A stretch of 64,000 bases of DNA from Streptomyces fildesensis. GTDB taxonomy: Bacteria; Actinomycetota; Actinomycetes; Streptomycetales; Streptomycetaceae. Shown here piece by piece: positions 24,953-32,904 of the stretch. The position numbers and the translations under genes were made by a program. The number at the start of each line of letters is the position of its first letter. The first letter of the stretch is position 1. The stretch spans positions 1 to 64,000 of the forward strand of contig NZ_JAAIKO010000019.1 of NCBI RefSeq assembly GCF_016107395.1, read 5' to 3'. Under the pieces are notes generated by a model. That model searched no databases and had not been told where the DNA came from. It saw only the letters and a program-made list of their open reading frames with translations.

Positions 24953-26133
24953 CCACCAGCCAAGGCACCTTCGACAGCGCACTCCTGGAAAGCGACGAGC
25001 GGCGCGCCCTGCGTGCCGCCGTCGGGGATCTCGGCCGGCGCTACGGCCGCGACTACTTCACCGCGGCCGTCCGCGCGGGGAAGCAGACCGACGAGCTGTG
25101 GCGGGAGGCAGGCGCGCTCGGCTATCTCGGGGTGAACCTCCCCGAGGAGTACGGCGGAGGAGGCGGCGGCATGGCCGAACTCTCCATAGTGCTGGAGGAG
25201 TTGGGCGCGGCCGGCTGCCCACTGCTGCTGCTCATCGTCTCCCCCGCCATCTGCGGCACCGTCATCGCCCGCTTCGGCACCGAGGAACAGAAGCGCCGCT
25301 GGCTGCCGGGGCTGTCTGACGGGTCGCTGCGGATGGCCTTCGGGATCACCGAGCCCGAGGCCGGCTCCAACTCGCACCGCATCACCACCACCGCCCGCCG
25401 CGACGGCGACGACTGGCTGCTGACCGGGCGCAAGGTCTTCATCTCGGGTGTGGACATCGCGGACGCCACGCTCATCGTCGGCCGCACCGAGGACGCGCGC
25501 ACCGGCAAGCTCAAGCCGTGTCTGTTCATCGTCGACCGGGAGACACCGGGGTTCGAATACCGGCAGATAGAGATGGAACTGGGCGCTCCCGAGAAGCAGT
25601 TCCAGCTCTTCCTCGACGATGTGCGGCTGCCGGCCGACGCCCTGGTCGGCGACGAGGACGCCGGGCTGCTGCAGCTGTTCGCGGGCCTCAACCCGGAGCG
25701 GATCATGACCGCCGCGTTCTCGCTGGGCATGGGCCGGTTCGCTCTGGACAAGGCCGTCGAGTACGCCCGCACCCGCCAGGTGTGGCAGTCCCCCATCGGC
25801 GCCCACCAGGCGATAGCCCACCCGCTCGCGGTCGCCCACATCGAGCTGGAACTCGCCCGGCTGATGATGCAGAAGGCCGCCTACCTCTATGACGCGGGCG
25901 ACGACATGGGGGCGGGCGAGGCCGCCAACATGGCGAAGTACGCGGCCGCCGAGGCCGGGGCCAAGGCCGTCGACCAAGCCGTGCACACACTCGGCGGCAA
26001 CGGGCTCACCACCGAGTACGGGCTGGCCGCCCTGCTCACCGCGTCCCGCGTGGGCCGGATCGCTCCGGTCAGCCGTGAGATGATCCTCAACTTCGTCTCG
26101 CACCACACCCTGGGCCTGCCCAAGTCATACTGA
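24949..26133 (+). CDS. acyl-CoA dehydrogenase
   Basis: A 394-residue FAD-dependent dehydrogenase that introduces an alpha-beta double bond into an acyl-CoA and passes electrons to ETF. Family landmarks: GYLGVNLPEEYGGGGGGMAELSIVLEELG, the FAD/substrate loop MAFGITEPEAGSNSHRITTTARRDGDDWLLTGRKVFISG, and the C-terminal HTLGGNGLTTEYGLAALLTASRVGRIAPVSREM. The ATG at 24949 overlaps the carboxylase alpha stop by four bases. Together with the carboxylase and downstream hydratase it makes a branched-chain acyl-CoA degradation set (isovaleryl- or citronellyl-type); the substrate is inferred. Confidence 0.92.
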   Translation: MTTSQGTFDSALLESDERRALRAAVGDLGRRYGRDYFTAAVRAGKQTDELWREAGALGYLGVNLPEEYGGGGGGMAELSIVLEELGAAGCPLLLLIVSPAICGTVIARFGTEEQKRRWLPGLSDGSLRMAFGITEPEAGSNSHRITTTARRDGDDWLLTGRKVFISGVDIADATLIVGRTEDARTGKLKPCLFIVDRETPGFEYRQIEMELGAPEKQFQLFLDDVRLPADALVGDEDAGLLQLFAGLNPERIMTAAFSLGMGRFALDKAVEYARTRQVWQSPIGAHQAIAHPLAVAHIELELARLMMQKAAYLYDAGDDMGAGEAANMAKYAAAEAGAKAVDQAVHTLGGNGLTTEYGLAALLTASRVGRIAPVSREMILNFVSHHTLGLPKSY

Positions 26134-26246
26134 TATCCACCCATTCACGGTGATGCACACCGAGTCCGGGGCCCCGAGTCCTTCTGGGCCCGACGAGTCC
26201 CGCCGGGCCCGCCGCGGCCTGCCGATCCGCATGGAGGAGACCGATC

Positions 26247-26984
26247 GTGTCCGACGCGCCCTTCGTACGCCGCGACCACCAGCGCGGTATCGCCCTGCTC
26301 ACCCTGGACTCGCCGCACAACCGCAACGCCCTGTCGGCCCGCCTGGTCACCGAGCTGCGCGAAGGGCTCGACGAGGCGGTCAAGGACCCCGGCGTCCGCG
26401 CGATCCTGCTCACCCACACCGGGAGCACGTTCTGCGCGGGCGCCGACCTCAAGGATCCGGCCGCCGGAGGGCCGCTCGGCCTGGCGGAGCTGCTGCGGAG
26501 CATCGTCGAGTCGCCCAAGCCCGTGGTCGCCGAGGTCACCGGCCACGCACGGGCCGGCGGTCTCGGGCTGCTCGCGGCGTGCGACATATCGGTGGCCGGC
26601 GAGGGAGCGAGCTTCGCCTTCACCGAGGCGCGGCTAGGCCTGGCCCCGGCCGTCATCTCGCTCACCGTCCTGCCGCGCACCGACCCGCGCGCGGCCGCCC
26701 GCTACTACCTGACGGGCGAGGTCTTCGACGCGGCGGAGGCCGTCCGGATCGGCCTGGTGAGCGCGACCGCCGACGCGCTGGACGGCATCCTGGACGGTCT
26801 GCGGGCCGCCTCGCCGCAGGGTCTCGCCGAGTCCAAACGGCTCACCACCGCAGAGGTGCTGCGTACCTTCGACCGGGACACGGCGGCACTGGCCGAACAG
26901 TCCGCCCGGCTCTTCGCCTCGCCCGAGGCGGCGGAGGGGATACGGTCCTTCGCCGAACGCCGGAGTCCGTCATGGGCGTGGTGA
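26247..26984 (+). CDS. enoyl-CoA hydratase/isomerase family protein
   Basis: A 245-residue crotonase-fold protein. Oxyanion segments are FCAGADLKDPAAGG (about residues 62-75) and GHARAGGLGLLAACDISVAGEGASFAFTEARLGLAPAVIS (about 101-140); the Glu in FTEARLG is in the position of a catalytic acid. It would hydrate the enoyl-CoA made by the neighbouring dehydrogenase and carboxylase, as methylglutaconyl-CoA hydratase does in leucine breakdown. The GTG at 26247 follows GGAGGAGA. The gap to the dehydrogenase is 113 bp, and the 3' end overlaps the TetR gene by 13 bp. Confidence 0.88.
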   Translation: MSDAPFVRRDHQRGIALLTLDSPHNRNALSARLVTELREGLDEAVKDPGVRAILLTHTGSTFCAGADLKDPAAGGPLGLAELLRSIVESPKPVVAEVTGHARAGGLGLLAACDISVAGEGASFAFTEARLGLAPAVISLTVLPRTDPRAAARYYLTGEVFDAAEAVRIGLVSATADALDGILDGLRAASPQGLAESKRLTTAEVLRTFDRDTAALAEQSARLFASPEAAEGIRSFAERRSPSWAW

Positions 26985-27604
26985 CCACCCGGGCCCCCAA
27001 GCAGGACCGCAGCCGCGCCACCCGGCGGAAGCTGCTGGAGGCGGCCGTCTCCTGTCTGGCGGAACGCGGCTGGAGCGGCAGCACGGTCGCCGCCGTGGCC
27101 GAACGCGCCGGGGTCACCCGGGGCGCGGCCCAGCACCACTTCCCGACCCGGGAGGACCTCTTCACCGCCGCGATCGAGCATGTCGCGGAGGAGTGGCTGG
27201 ACGCCGTCCGGGAACGGGCCCGCGCACTGCCCCGTGACGGTGAGTCCCGTACCCGCGCCGTCGTCGACATGCTCGTCGGCGTCTACACCGGCCCGCTCTT
27301 CCGCGCCGCCCTCCACCTGTGGGTCGCGGCCGCGGACGAGGAACAGCTGCGGCCCCGGGTCAACGCCCTGGAGGCCCGGATAGGCCGCGAGGCACACCGT
27401 CTCGCGGTGGAGTTCCTGGACGCCGACGAATCCGTCGAGGGCGTCCGGGAATCCGTCCAGGCCACCCTGGACATGGCCCGCGGCCTCGGGCTGGCCAACC
27501 TGCTCAGTGACGACTCGGCTCGCCGCGCGGGCATCGTCCGGCAGTGGTCACGCATCCTGGACACCGTCATCCACACCCGCCCGGAGCAGCCGCCGGGGTC
27601 GTGA
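26972..27604 (+). CDS. TetR family transcriptional regulator
   Basis: A 210-residue regulator. The N-terminal HTH (about residues 10-57) reads QDRSRATRRKLLEAAVSCLAERGWSGSTVAAVAERAGVTRGAAQHHFPTREDLFTAAIEH, the classic TetR_N pattern. The C-terminal helical domain would bind an acyl-CoA or related ligand. The ATG at 26972 lies inside the hydratase gene, so the regulator is the last gene of the acyl-CoA operon and is translated with it. It probably represses the operon from a site upstream of 20539, such as the palindrome at 20451-20472. No terminator is obvious after it. Confidence 0.9.
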   Translation: MGVVTTRAPKQDRSRATRRKLLEAAVSCLAERGWSGSTVAAVAERAGVTRGAAQHHFPTREDLFTAAIEHVAEEWLDAVRERARALPRDGESRTRAVVDMLVGVYTGPLFRAALHLWVAAADEEQLRPRVNALEARIGREAHRLAVEFLDADESVEGVRESVQATLDMARGLGLANLLSDDSARRAGIVRQWSRILDTVIHTRPEQPPGS

Positions 27605-27621
27605 CACCGCTGCCGCCGGCG

Positions 27622-27677
27622 TACCGGCCCTGGCCTACCGGCCCTGGCCTACCGGCTCCGGCGTACCGGCTCCGGCG
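27622..27677. repeat. four tandem copies of a 14-bp unit
   Basis: Two copies of TACCGGCCCTGGCC (27622-27649) are followed by two copies of TACCGGCTCCGGCG (27650-27677), differing at three positions between the pairs. It lies in the 176-bp gap between the TetR and YjbR genes, outside recognised coding sequence. The head-to-tail homogenised pairs suggest recent slippage or unequal exchange. Confidence 0.9.
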
Positions 27678-27780
27678 GGTGATCACGGGCGTGGGCGTGC
27701 ACGGCAGGCGGGCTGTCGGACCCCGGCCCTACCATCGATCACAGACAGCCACGGTCCGCCGCCGAGCTCCTGGAGTCGCC

Positions 27781-28170
27781 ATGCCCCGCCGCGCCCACGA
27801 TCCGCTCGCCGTCCGCGGGAAGGTCCGCGCGTTCGCCCTGCGGCTGCCGGAGGCGGTCGAGGAGTTCCCCTGGGGCGAGTCCGTCATCAAGGTCAACAAG
27901 AAGGTCTTCATCTTCCTCGGTGTCGAGGACGGCAGCTATCCGCCGGCCATCACCGTGAAGCTCAAGGACGAGGACGTGCACGCCCACGCGATGACCGCTC
28001 CCGGCGCCGAACCGGCCGGCTACGGCCTGGGCAAGGCGGGCTGGGTCCGGATCCCGCTCGACGAGGGCGTCCCGTCCGCGGAGCTGTTGTCGGACTGGAC
28101 GGAGGAGAGCTATCGCGTGATCGCCCCCAAGCGGCTCGTCAAGGAGCTGGACGGGCCGCCGGCTCCGTGA
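27781..28170 (+). CDS. MmcQ/YjbR family protein
   Basis: A 129-residue small protein of the MmcQ/YjbR (CyaY-like fold) family, often annotated as DNA-binding. Recognisable stretches are ALRLPEAVEEFPWGESVIKVNKKVFIFLG, TVKLKDEDVHAHAMTAPGAEPAGYGLGKAGWVRIPL and LSDWTEESYRVIAPKRLVKELDG. Its molecular role is unknown. The ATG at 27781 is the start of the conserved part. Its 3' end overlaps the convergent N-formylglutamate amidohydrolase gene by 32 bp, so the two transcripts are complementary at their ends. Confidence 0.82.
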   Translation: MPRRAHDPLAVRGKVRAFALRLPEAVEEFPWGESVIKVNKKVFIFLGVEDGSYPPAITVKLKDEDVHAHAMTAPGAEPAGYGLGKAGWVRIPLDEGVPSAELLSDWTEESYRVIAPKRLVKELDGPPAP

Positions 28171-28942
28171 CGGCGTCGACGAGCGCGGTCAGTGCCCGCA
28201 CCACGGCGGACAGACCACCGGTGGGCGCTCCGCCCGGCTCGCTCATATAGAGGTCCCGGCGGATCTCGATCATGAGCGCGGACACCTCGGTGCGGTGGCC
28301 GTAGTGCTTGAGCGGGACGTAGCAGCCCGCGAACGGGGTGTTGAGGCCGAGCTCACCGCACTCCGCGAAGGCCCGGCGGGCGGCGTCGAGCAGCCAGCGC
28401 GGGGTGTGGTGCTCGTCGGTGCCCAGACAGATCGCGGGGCGGGCGCCGGCCGCGTGCAGTTCGTAGGGCAGCGGCCGGGACGGGTACGAGTGCACATCGA
28501 TGATGACGGCGCGGCCGGTGGCGGCGAGGCGGGCGTCGATCAGCTCGGTGAAGGCTGCCGCGTAGGGGTCGAAGTGCTCGGCGAGCAGCTCCCGTTCGTG
28601 GTCGGGGTCGTCGTCGCGCAGCCGCCCGCGGTGCGAGGTGCCGGTGTAGACCGCGCCCATGCCCACGGCCCGCATCTCCTCCCGCTCGTCGGGGAATCGC
28701 TCCGGGTCGACGACGAGGCGCGAGAGCAGATTGGCGTGCGTCCAGGGCGTGACGGCGGCACCGTCCGCCGCCCGGCCGGCGATGAGATCGGTATGGGCGT
28801 CCGTCATGTGGTCCAGCTCCCGCGACAGCACGGCGTCGTCCAGCAGAACGCTCCTCCGGGCGGCGGGAGTCAGCGTCCGTGAACTGTGCGGGACATGGAG
28901 GACGACGGGCGATCGGTCGGCACCGGATCTCTGCTCATACAT
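28139..28942 (-). CDS. N-formylglutamate amidohydrolase family protein
   Basis: A 267-residue zinc-dependent hydrolase. The family begins VVLHVPHSSRTLTPAAR, and metal and substrate motifs are seen in ELDHMTDAHTDLIAG, VIIDVHSYPSRPLPYE, CLGTDEHHTP and EVSALMIEIRRDLYM. In histidine degradation the enzyme releases formate from N-formylglutamate; no hut gene is adjacent, so the physiological substrate is open. The ATG at 28942 gives MYEQRSGADRSPVVLH; an in-frame ATG further upstream is less likely. The 3' end overlaps the YjbR gene tail-to-tail. Confidence 0.85.
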   Translation of the reverse strand: MYEQRSGADRSPVVLHVPHSSRTLTPAARRSVLLDDAVLSRELDHMTDAHTDLIAGRAADGAAVTPWTHANLLSRLVVDPERFPDEREEMRAVGMGAVYTGTSHRGRLRDDDPDHERELLAEHFDPYAAAFTELIDARLAATGRAVIIDVHSYPSRPLPYELHAAGARPAICLGTDEHHTPRWLLDAARRAFAECGELGLNTPFAGCYVPLKHYGHRTEVSALMIEIRRDLYMSEPGGAPTGGLSAVVRALTALVDAVTEPAARPAP

Positions 28943-29038
28943 CGGTCCGGTATATCCCAACGGATCTTCCCGATCACCTCATTTGCGCCGCAGCAGACGG
29001 GCGCCGGCGGCCGGGCCGGAACCGGCACATGACAAAGC

Positions 29039-29070
29039 AGCAGGCCCGGTGCTTGCGCACCGGGCCTGCT
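29039..29070 (-). terminator. intrinsic terminator of the initiator tRNA gene
   Basis: A perfect 14-bp stem (29039-29052 with 29057-29070) closes a TTGC tetraloop. On the minus strand it is followed by a short TTTG stretch. It begins eight bases after the tRNA 3' end, as expected for a single-tRNA transcript. Confidence 0.85.
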
Positions 29071-29077
29071 GTGTAAG

Positions 29078-29151
29078 TAGCGGGGACAGGATTTGAACCT
29101 GCGACCTCTGGGTTATGAGCCCAGCGAGCTACCGAGCTGCTCCACCCCGCG
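29078..29151 (-). tRNA. initiator tRNA-fMet (anticodon CAU)
   Basis: A 74-base cloverleaf with anticodon CAT in loop CTCATAA. Three consecutive G-C pairs close the anticodon stem (GGG/CCC) and position 1 (C) is unpaired against U72, both hallmarks of bacterial initiator tRNA. The T arm is GCAGG/TTCAAAT/CCTGT. The 3' CCA is not encoded (ACT follows the discriminator A), as is common in Streptomyces. The gene has its own promoter (29164-29192) and terminator (29039-29070). Confidence 0.96.
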
Positions 29152-29163
29152 TCGGTGAACCCA

Positions 29164-29192
29164 ACCCTACGCGGTGGGGGACGCAGGACCAA
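29164..29192 (-). promoter_or_regulatory. promoter of the initiator tRNA gene
   Basis: On the minus strand, TTGGTC (29187-29192) and TAGGGT (29164-29169) are separated by exactly 17 bp, matching an HrdB-type -35/-10 promoter. The -10 ends 12 bp before the tRNA 5' end. Confidence 0.75.
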
Positions 29193-29243
29193 ATCATTAT
29201 CCGCGCGGCGCTCCCCGGGAGCCGGTACAGCCGGCCTGACCGG

Positions 29244-29906
29244 TCAGAGCCGGACCACGACCTGGTCGAGGTCCTTGCGGTGGATGTCCGGGACCCGGGC
29301 GCCCTCCGCCGGGTAGCCGACCGGGATGACGTACGAGGCGCGCTCCTCGGGAGGGCGGTCGCAGACGTCGTTCAGGAAGCGCATCGGGCTCGGTGTGTGG
29401 GTGAGGGTGGCCAGGCCCGCCTGGTGGAGCGAGGCCAGCAGCAGGCCGACGGCGATCCCCACCGACTCCTTGGTGTAGTAGGGCCGGGGCGATTCCGGGC
29501 CCTTGTGGACCTCGAAGACGACGATGACGGCCGGGGCGTCCTCGAGGAACGGCTTGTGCCAGTCGGTGCCGATCGGGGCGAGCGCCGCCAGCCACTCCTC
29601 GGAGGCCCGGCGCTCGTAGAACTCGCGCTCCTCGGCCTCCGCCGCCTCGCGCAGGGCACGTTTGCGCTCCGGGTCGGTGAGGACGACGAACCGCCAGGGC
29701 TGCACGTTCGCCCCGCTCGGGGCGGTGGCCGCGGTGCGGATCGCCCATTCGACGACGCCCTGCGGGATCGGCCGGGAGGAGAAGTCCCGCACGGTCCGTC
29801 GGCTCGCCATGACCTCGTGGAAGGTGCGGCTGCGCGCCTCCGCCTCGTGGGCGGGGACCGTGTGGGGGTGGAGCGGCACCGTGGGATATGCGGAGTCGTC
29901 AACCAT
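29244..29906 (-). CDS. nitroreductase family protein
   Basis: A 220-residue FMN-dependent nitroreductase-fold protein. The FMN-binding start SRRTVRDFSSRPIPQGVVEWAIRTAATAPSGANVQPWRFVVL is classic, followed by the dimer-contact segment YTKESVGIAVGLLLASLHQAGLATLTHTPSPMRFLND and the C-terminal VIPVGYPAEGARVPDIHRKDLDQVVVRL. The layout is nearest the iodotyrosine-deiodinase-like branch. The substrate is unknown. The ATG at 29906 has GAGG eight bases upstream and is preferred to one at 29912. The divergent ABC-F gene starts 364 bp away. Confidence 0.87.
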   Translation of the reverse strand: MVDDSAYPTVPLHPHTVPAHEAEARSRTFHEVMASRRTVRDFSSRPIPQGVVEWAIRTAATAPSGANVQPWRFVVLTDPERKRALREAAEAEEREFYERRASEEWLAALAPIGTDWHKPFLEDAPAVIVVFEVHKGPESPRPYYTKESVGIAVGLLLASLHQAGLATLTHTPSPMRFLNDVCDRPPEERASYVIPVGYPAEGARVPDIHRKDLDQVVVRL

Positions 29907-30270
29907 GGGCATCACCTCAGCACATCGCGCGCCGTCACGGAAGAAGGCACCCCGGCCACACGACCCCCGGCCACGGGACCCACCGGCCGCCCGGCCGGCA
30001 GTCAGAAAAGGCGTTGCACGCCCACCGACCCCCGGCGTAACGTCTTTCTCGGCCCTGTTGTCGTCGATTGGAGAAGGCCGTTGCGCGTCTGAGGTCATGA
30101 GACACCGTGCCCGTGGGGATTCCCGCGTGCCCGAGTGCGACCTCGGCAGTGACCCGCCTTCCGTTCCGCCAGGGCGTCATCACCCACTCCATCTCCCCCT
30201 CAGGGGTTGAGCCGCGTCGCGTTCCGGTGTCTCCACAGTTGCCCTCTCATCCAGCAACCAGGAGGCCCTC
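29907..30270. promoter_or_regulatory. long leader region between nitroreductase and ABC-F genes, with possible upstream ORF
   Basis: There is no established gene. On the plus strand an ATG at 30097, with GAGG very close upstream, opens a 37-codon reading frame rich in Arg, His and Pro (RHHPLHLPLRG near its end) that stops at 30210, 60 bp before the ABC-F start. Leader peptides control many antibiotic-responsive ABC-F genes by ribosome stalling, so this could be such a leader; no convincing alternative hairpins were found. Promoter elements could not be assigned. Confidence 0.3.
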
Positions 30271-31920
30271 ATGGCATTCACCCCCCTTTCCATCACCTGC
30301 TCCCGCCTCTCCTTCTCCTGGCCGGACGGCACCCCCGTGCTCGACGAGTTCGACTTCGCCGCCGGCCCCGGCCGCACCGGCCTGATCGGACTCAACGGCT
30401 CGGGGAAGTCGACGCTGCTCCGGCTCATCGCCGGTGAACTACGCCCGGCCGGGGGAACGGTGAAGGTCTCCGGCGAGATCGGCTACCTGCCGCAGAACGT
30501 CTCGCTCGACACGTCCGTCAGGGTCGACACCGCGCTCGGCATCGACGTGGCCCGCGCCGCCCTGCACGCGATCGAGGGCGGCGACGCGAGCGAGGAGCAC
30601 TTCGCCGCGGTCGGCGACGACTGGGACGTGGAGGAGCGCGCCCGCGCCACCCTCGACCAGCTCGGCCTCGGCCACATCACCCTCGACCGCACCATCGGCG
30701 AGGTGTCGGGCGGGGAGTCGGTGCTGCTGCGGCTGGCCGCGCTGCTGCTGCGCCGGCCGGACGTCCTGCTGCTCGACGAGCCGACCAACAATCTGGACCT
30801 GGACGCCCGGCGCCGCCTCCATGAGGCCGTCGCGTCCTGGTCCGGGCTGCTGCTCGTGGTCAGCCACGACCGGGAGCTGCTGGAGCTGGTCGACCGGATC
30901 GCCGATCTGCGCGGCGGCGAGACGCACTGGTACGGCGGGAACTTCTCGGCGTACGAGGAGGCGCTCGCCGTCGAGCAGGAGGCCGCGGAACGGATGGTGC
31001 GGGCGGCCGGGACCGATCTGCGCCGGCAGAAGCGCGACCTGGCCGAGGCCCGGGTCAAGCTGGCCCACCGGGTCCGCTACGGCCAGAAGATGTCCGACCA
31101 GAAGCGCGAGCCGAAGATCGTGATGAACCAGCGCAAGCGCGATGCCCAGGTCTCTGCCGGCAAGCACCGCATCCTGCACACCGAGAAGCTGGAGGAGGCC
31201 AAGGAGCGCTTCGACGAGGCCGTCGAGGCGGTCAGGGACGACGACGAGATCCGCATCGACCTGCCGCACACCACCGTCCCCGCCGGCCGGACCGTACTGA
31301 CCCTGCGCGGGCTGCAGGTCCGCTACGGCGCCCGCGCCGACCTGGACGTGCACGGCCCGGAACGGATCGCGCTCCTGGGCCGCAACGGGGCGGGCAAGTC
31401 CACTCTGCTGCGGACGATCGCCGGGCAGCTGGAGCCGGTGGCGGGCGAGGCGGTGGCGCACGTGCCGATGCGGTACCTGCCGCAGCGGCTCGACCTCCTC
31501 GACGACGAGCTGACGGTCGCGGGCAATGTCGCCCGCTTCGCGCCCGGCGCGACCGACAACCAGATCAGGGCGCGGCTGGCCCGTTTCCTCTTCCGGGGCG
31601 GGCGCGCGGACCAGCCGGTCGGCACCCTCTCGGGCGGTGAACGGTTCCGCGCGTCACTCGCCGCGCTGATGCTCGCCGATCCCGCTCCGCAGCTGCTGAT
31701 GCTCGACGAGCCGACGAACAATCTGGACCTGGCCAGCGTGCGCCGGCTCACGGCGGCCCTGGCCTCGTACCGGGGAGCGCTGATCGTGGCCGGACACGAT
31801 CTTCCGTTCCTGCACGGCATCGGCATCACACGCTGGGTGCGGCTCGACGGCGAGCTGACGGGCATCGATCCGCCCACCGCCGGCGGCGAGCCGGAAAGGG
31901 AGCTGTGGAGGGAGGTGTGA
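30271..31920 (+). CDS. ABC-F family ATP-binding protein
   Basis: A 549-residue protein with two ABC domains and no membrane spans. Domain 1: GLNGSGKST (about residue 42), VSGGES and LLLDEPTNNLD. The linker (about 225-325) is Lys/Arg-rich (DLRRQKRDLAEARVKLAHRVRYGQKMSDQKREPKIVMNQRKRDAQ), which in antibiotic-resistance ABC-Fs reaches toward the peptidyl-transferase centre. Domain 2: GRNGAGKST, LSGGE and LMLDEPTNNLD. It differs from the first ABC-F in this window by its more basic linker, and a long leader precedes it. Ribosome protection is plausible; a housekeeping role cannot be excluded. Confidence 0.9.
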   Translation: MAFTPLSITCSRLSFSWPDGTPVLDEFDFAAGPGRTGLIGLNGSGKSTLLRLIAGELRPAGGTVKVSGEIGYLPQNVSLDTSVRVDTALGIDVARAALHAIEGGDASEEHFAAVGDDWDVEERARATLDQLGLGHITLDRTIGEVSGGESVLLRLAALLLRRPDVLLLDEPTNNLDLDARRRLHEAVASWSGLLLVVSHDRELLELVDRIADLRGGETHWYGGNFSAYEEALAVEQEAAERMVRAAGTDLRRQKRDLAEARVKLAHRVRYGQKMSDQKREPKIVMNQRKRDAQVSAGKHRILHTEKLEEAKERFDEAVEAVRDDDEIRIDLPHTTVPAGRTVLTLRGLQVRYGARADLDVHGPERIALLGRNGAGKSTLLRTIAGQLEPVAGEAVAHVPMRYLPQRLDLLDDELTVAGNVARFAPGATDNQIRARLARFLFRGGRADQPVGTLSGGERFRASLAALMLADPAPQLLMLDEPTNNLDLASVRRLTAALASYRGALIVAGHDLPFLHGIGITRWVRLDGELTGIDPPTAGGEPERELWREV

Positions 31921-31962
31921 GCTGGAGGTTTGGGAACGCCGGCGGTCCGACAGGAATGAGAG

Positions 31963-32904
31963 ATGGACCCTCGTACAGTCGTTCCCTCCTCGCTGTCCCT
32001 TGCGCTCTCCGACGAAGTGCGGGACGCCCTCGACCGGCGCACGCCGGTGGTGGCCCTCGAATCGACGATCATCGCCCACGGTCTCCCCCGGCCCCGCAAC
32101 CTCCGGGTGGCCGTGGAACTGGAGGACATCGTCCGTGCCGCGGGCGCCGTCCCGGCGACCGTCGCCGTGCTCGACGGGACGGCGCACATCGGGCTCGGCA
32201 AGGATCAGCTGGAGCGGGTCGCGAGCGACCAGGGCCTGCGCAAACTCGGCTTCCGGGACCTCGCGCCGGCGCTCGCCACCGGTGCCGGCGGCGCGACGAC
32301 GGTCTCCGGCACGGCGTTCCTGGCCGCCCGTGCCGGGATCCGGGTCTTCGCCACCGGCGGTCTCGGTGGGGTGCACCGCGACTGGGTCAGCCATCAGGAC
32401 GAGTCCGCGGACCTCAGGCTGCTCGCCCGTACCCGCATCACGGTCGTCTGCGCGGGCGTGAAGTCGATACTGGACGTGCCGGCCACCCTGCAGCGGCTGG
32501 AGACGCTGGGCGTCGGCGTCCTCGGCTTCCGTACCGCTACCTTCCCCGGCTTCTACCTGACGAGTTCCGGTGAGCCACTGGACTGGACGCTGCAGGAACC
32601 GTCCGAGGTCGCCGCCGTGATGCGCGCCCAGGACGCGCTGGGCGGTCCTGGCGCCGCGCTGATCGTGGCCAATCGCGTCCCCGAGGCGGAGCAGCTCGAT
32701 CCCGCGCTGCACGACCGGGTCCTGGTCGACGCCCATGAGGCGGCTCGCGCGGCGGGGGTCACCGGGCAGGCCATCACGCCGTTTCTGCTCGCGTACTTCG
32801 CCGAACACACCGGCGGCGCCTCCCTGGAGGCGAATCTGGCGGCGGTGCGGGGCAATGTCCGGCTCGCCTCCGCGATCGCCGCGGACTGGTCGCGGCACAT
32901 ATGA
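31963..32904 (+). CDS. psuG: pseudouridine-5'-phosphate glycosidase
   Basis: A 313-residue enzyme that cleaves the C-glycosidic bond of pseudouridine 5'-phosphate to uracil and ribose 5-phosphate. Family motifs: VVALESTIIAHGLPRPRNL (catalytic Glu), GATTVSGTAFLAARAGIRVFATGGLGGVHR, the Schiff-base Lys region VVCAGVKSILD, and GGASLEANLAAVRGNVRLA at the C-terminus. The length is normal. The ATG at 31963 follows a 42-bp gap after the ABC-F gene. Its stop overlaps the start of the PfkB kinase gene by four bases, giving a compact psuG-psuK pair for pseudouridine salvage. Confidence 0.93.
   Translation: MDPRTVVPSSLSLALSDEVRDALDRRTPVVALESTIIAHGLPRPRNLRVAVELEDIVRAAGAVPATVAVLDGTAHIGLGKDQLERVASDQGLRKLGFRDLAPALATGAGGATTVSGTAFLAARAGIRVFATGGLGGVHRDWVSHQDESADLRLLARTRITVVCAGVKSILDVPATLQRLETLGVGVLGFRTATFPGFYLTSSGEPLDWTLQEPSEVAAVMRAQDALGGPGAALIVANRVPEAEQLDPALHDRVLVDAHEAARAAGVTGQAITPFLLAYFAEHTGGASLEANLAAVRGNVRLASAIAADWSRHI

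Noticed and set aside
27622..27677. Tandem repeats as a CRISPR array
   Set aside because: The 14-bp units abut without spacers and there are no cas genes.
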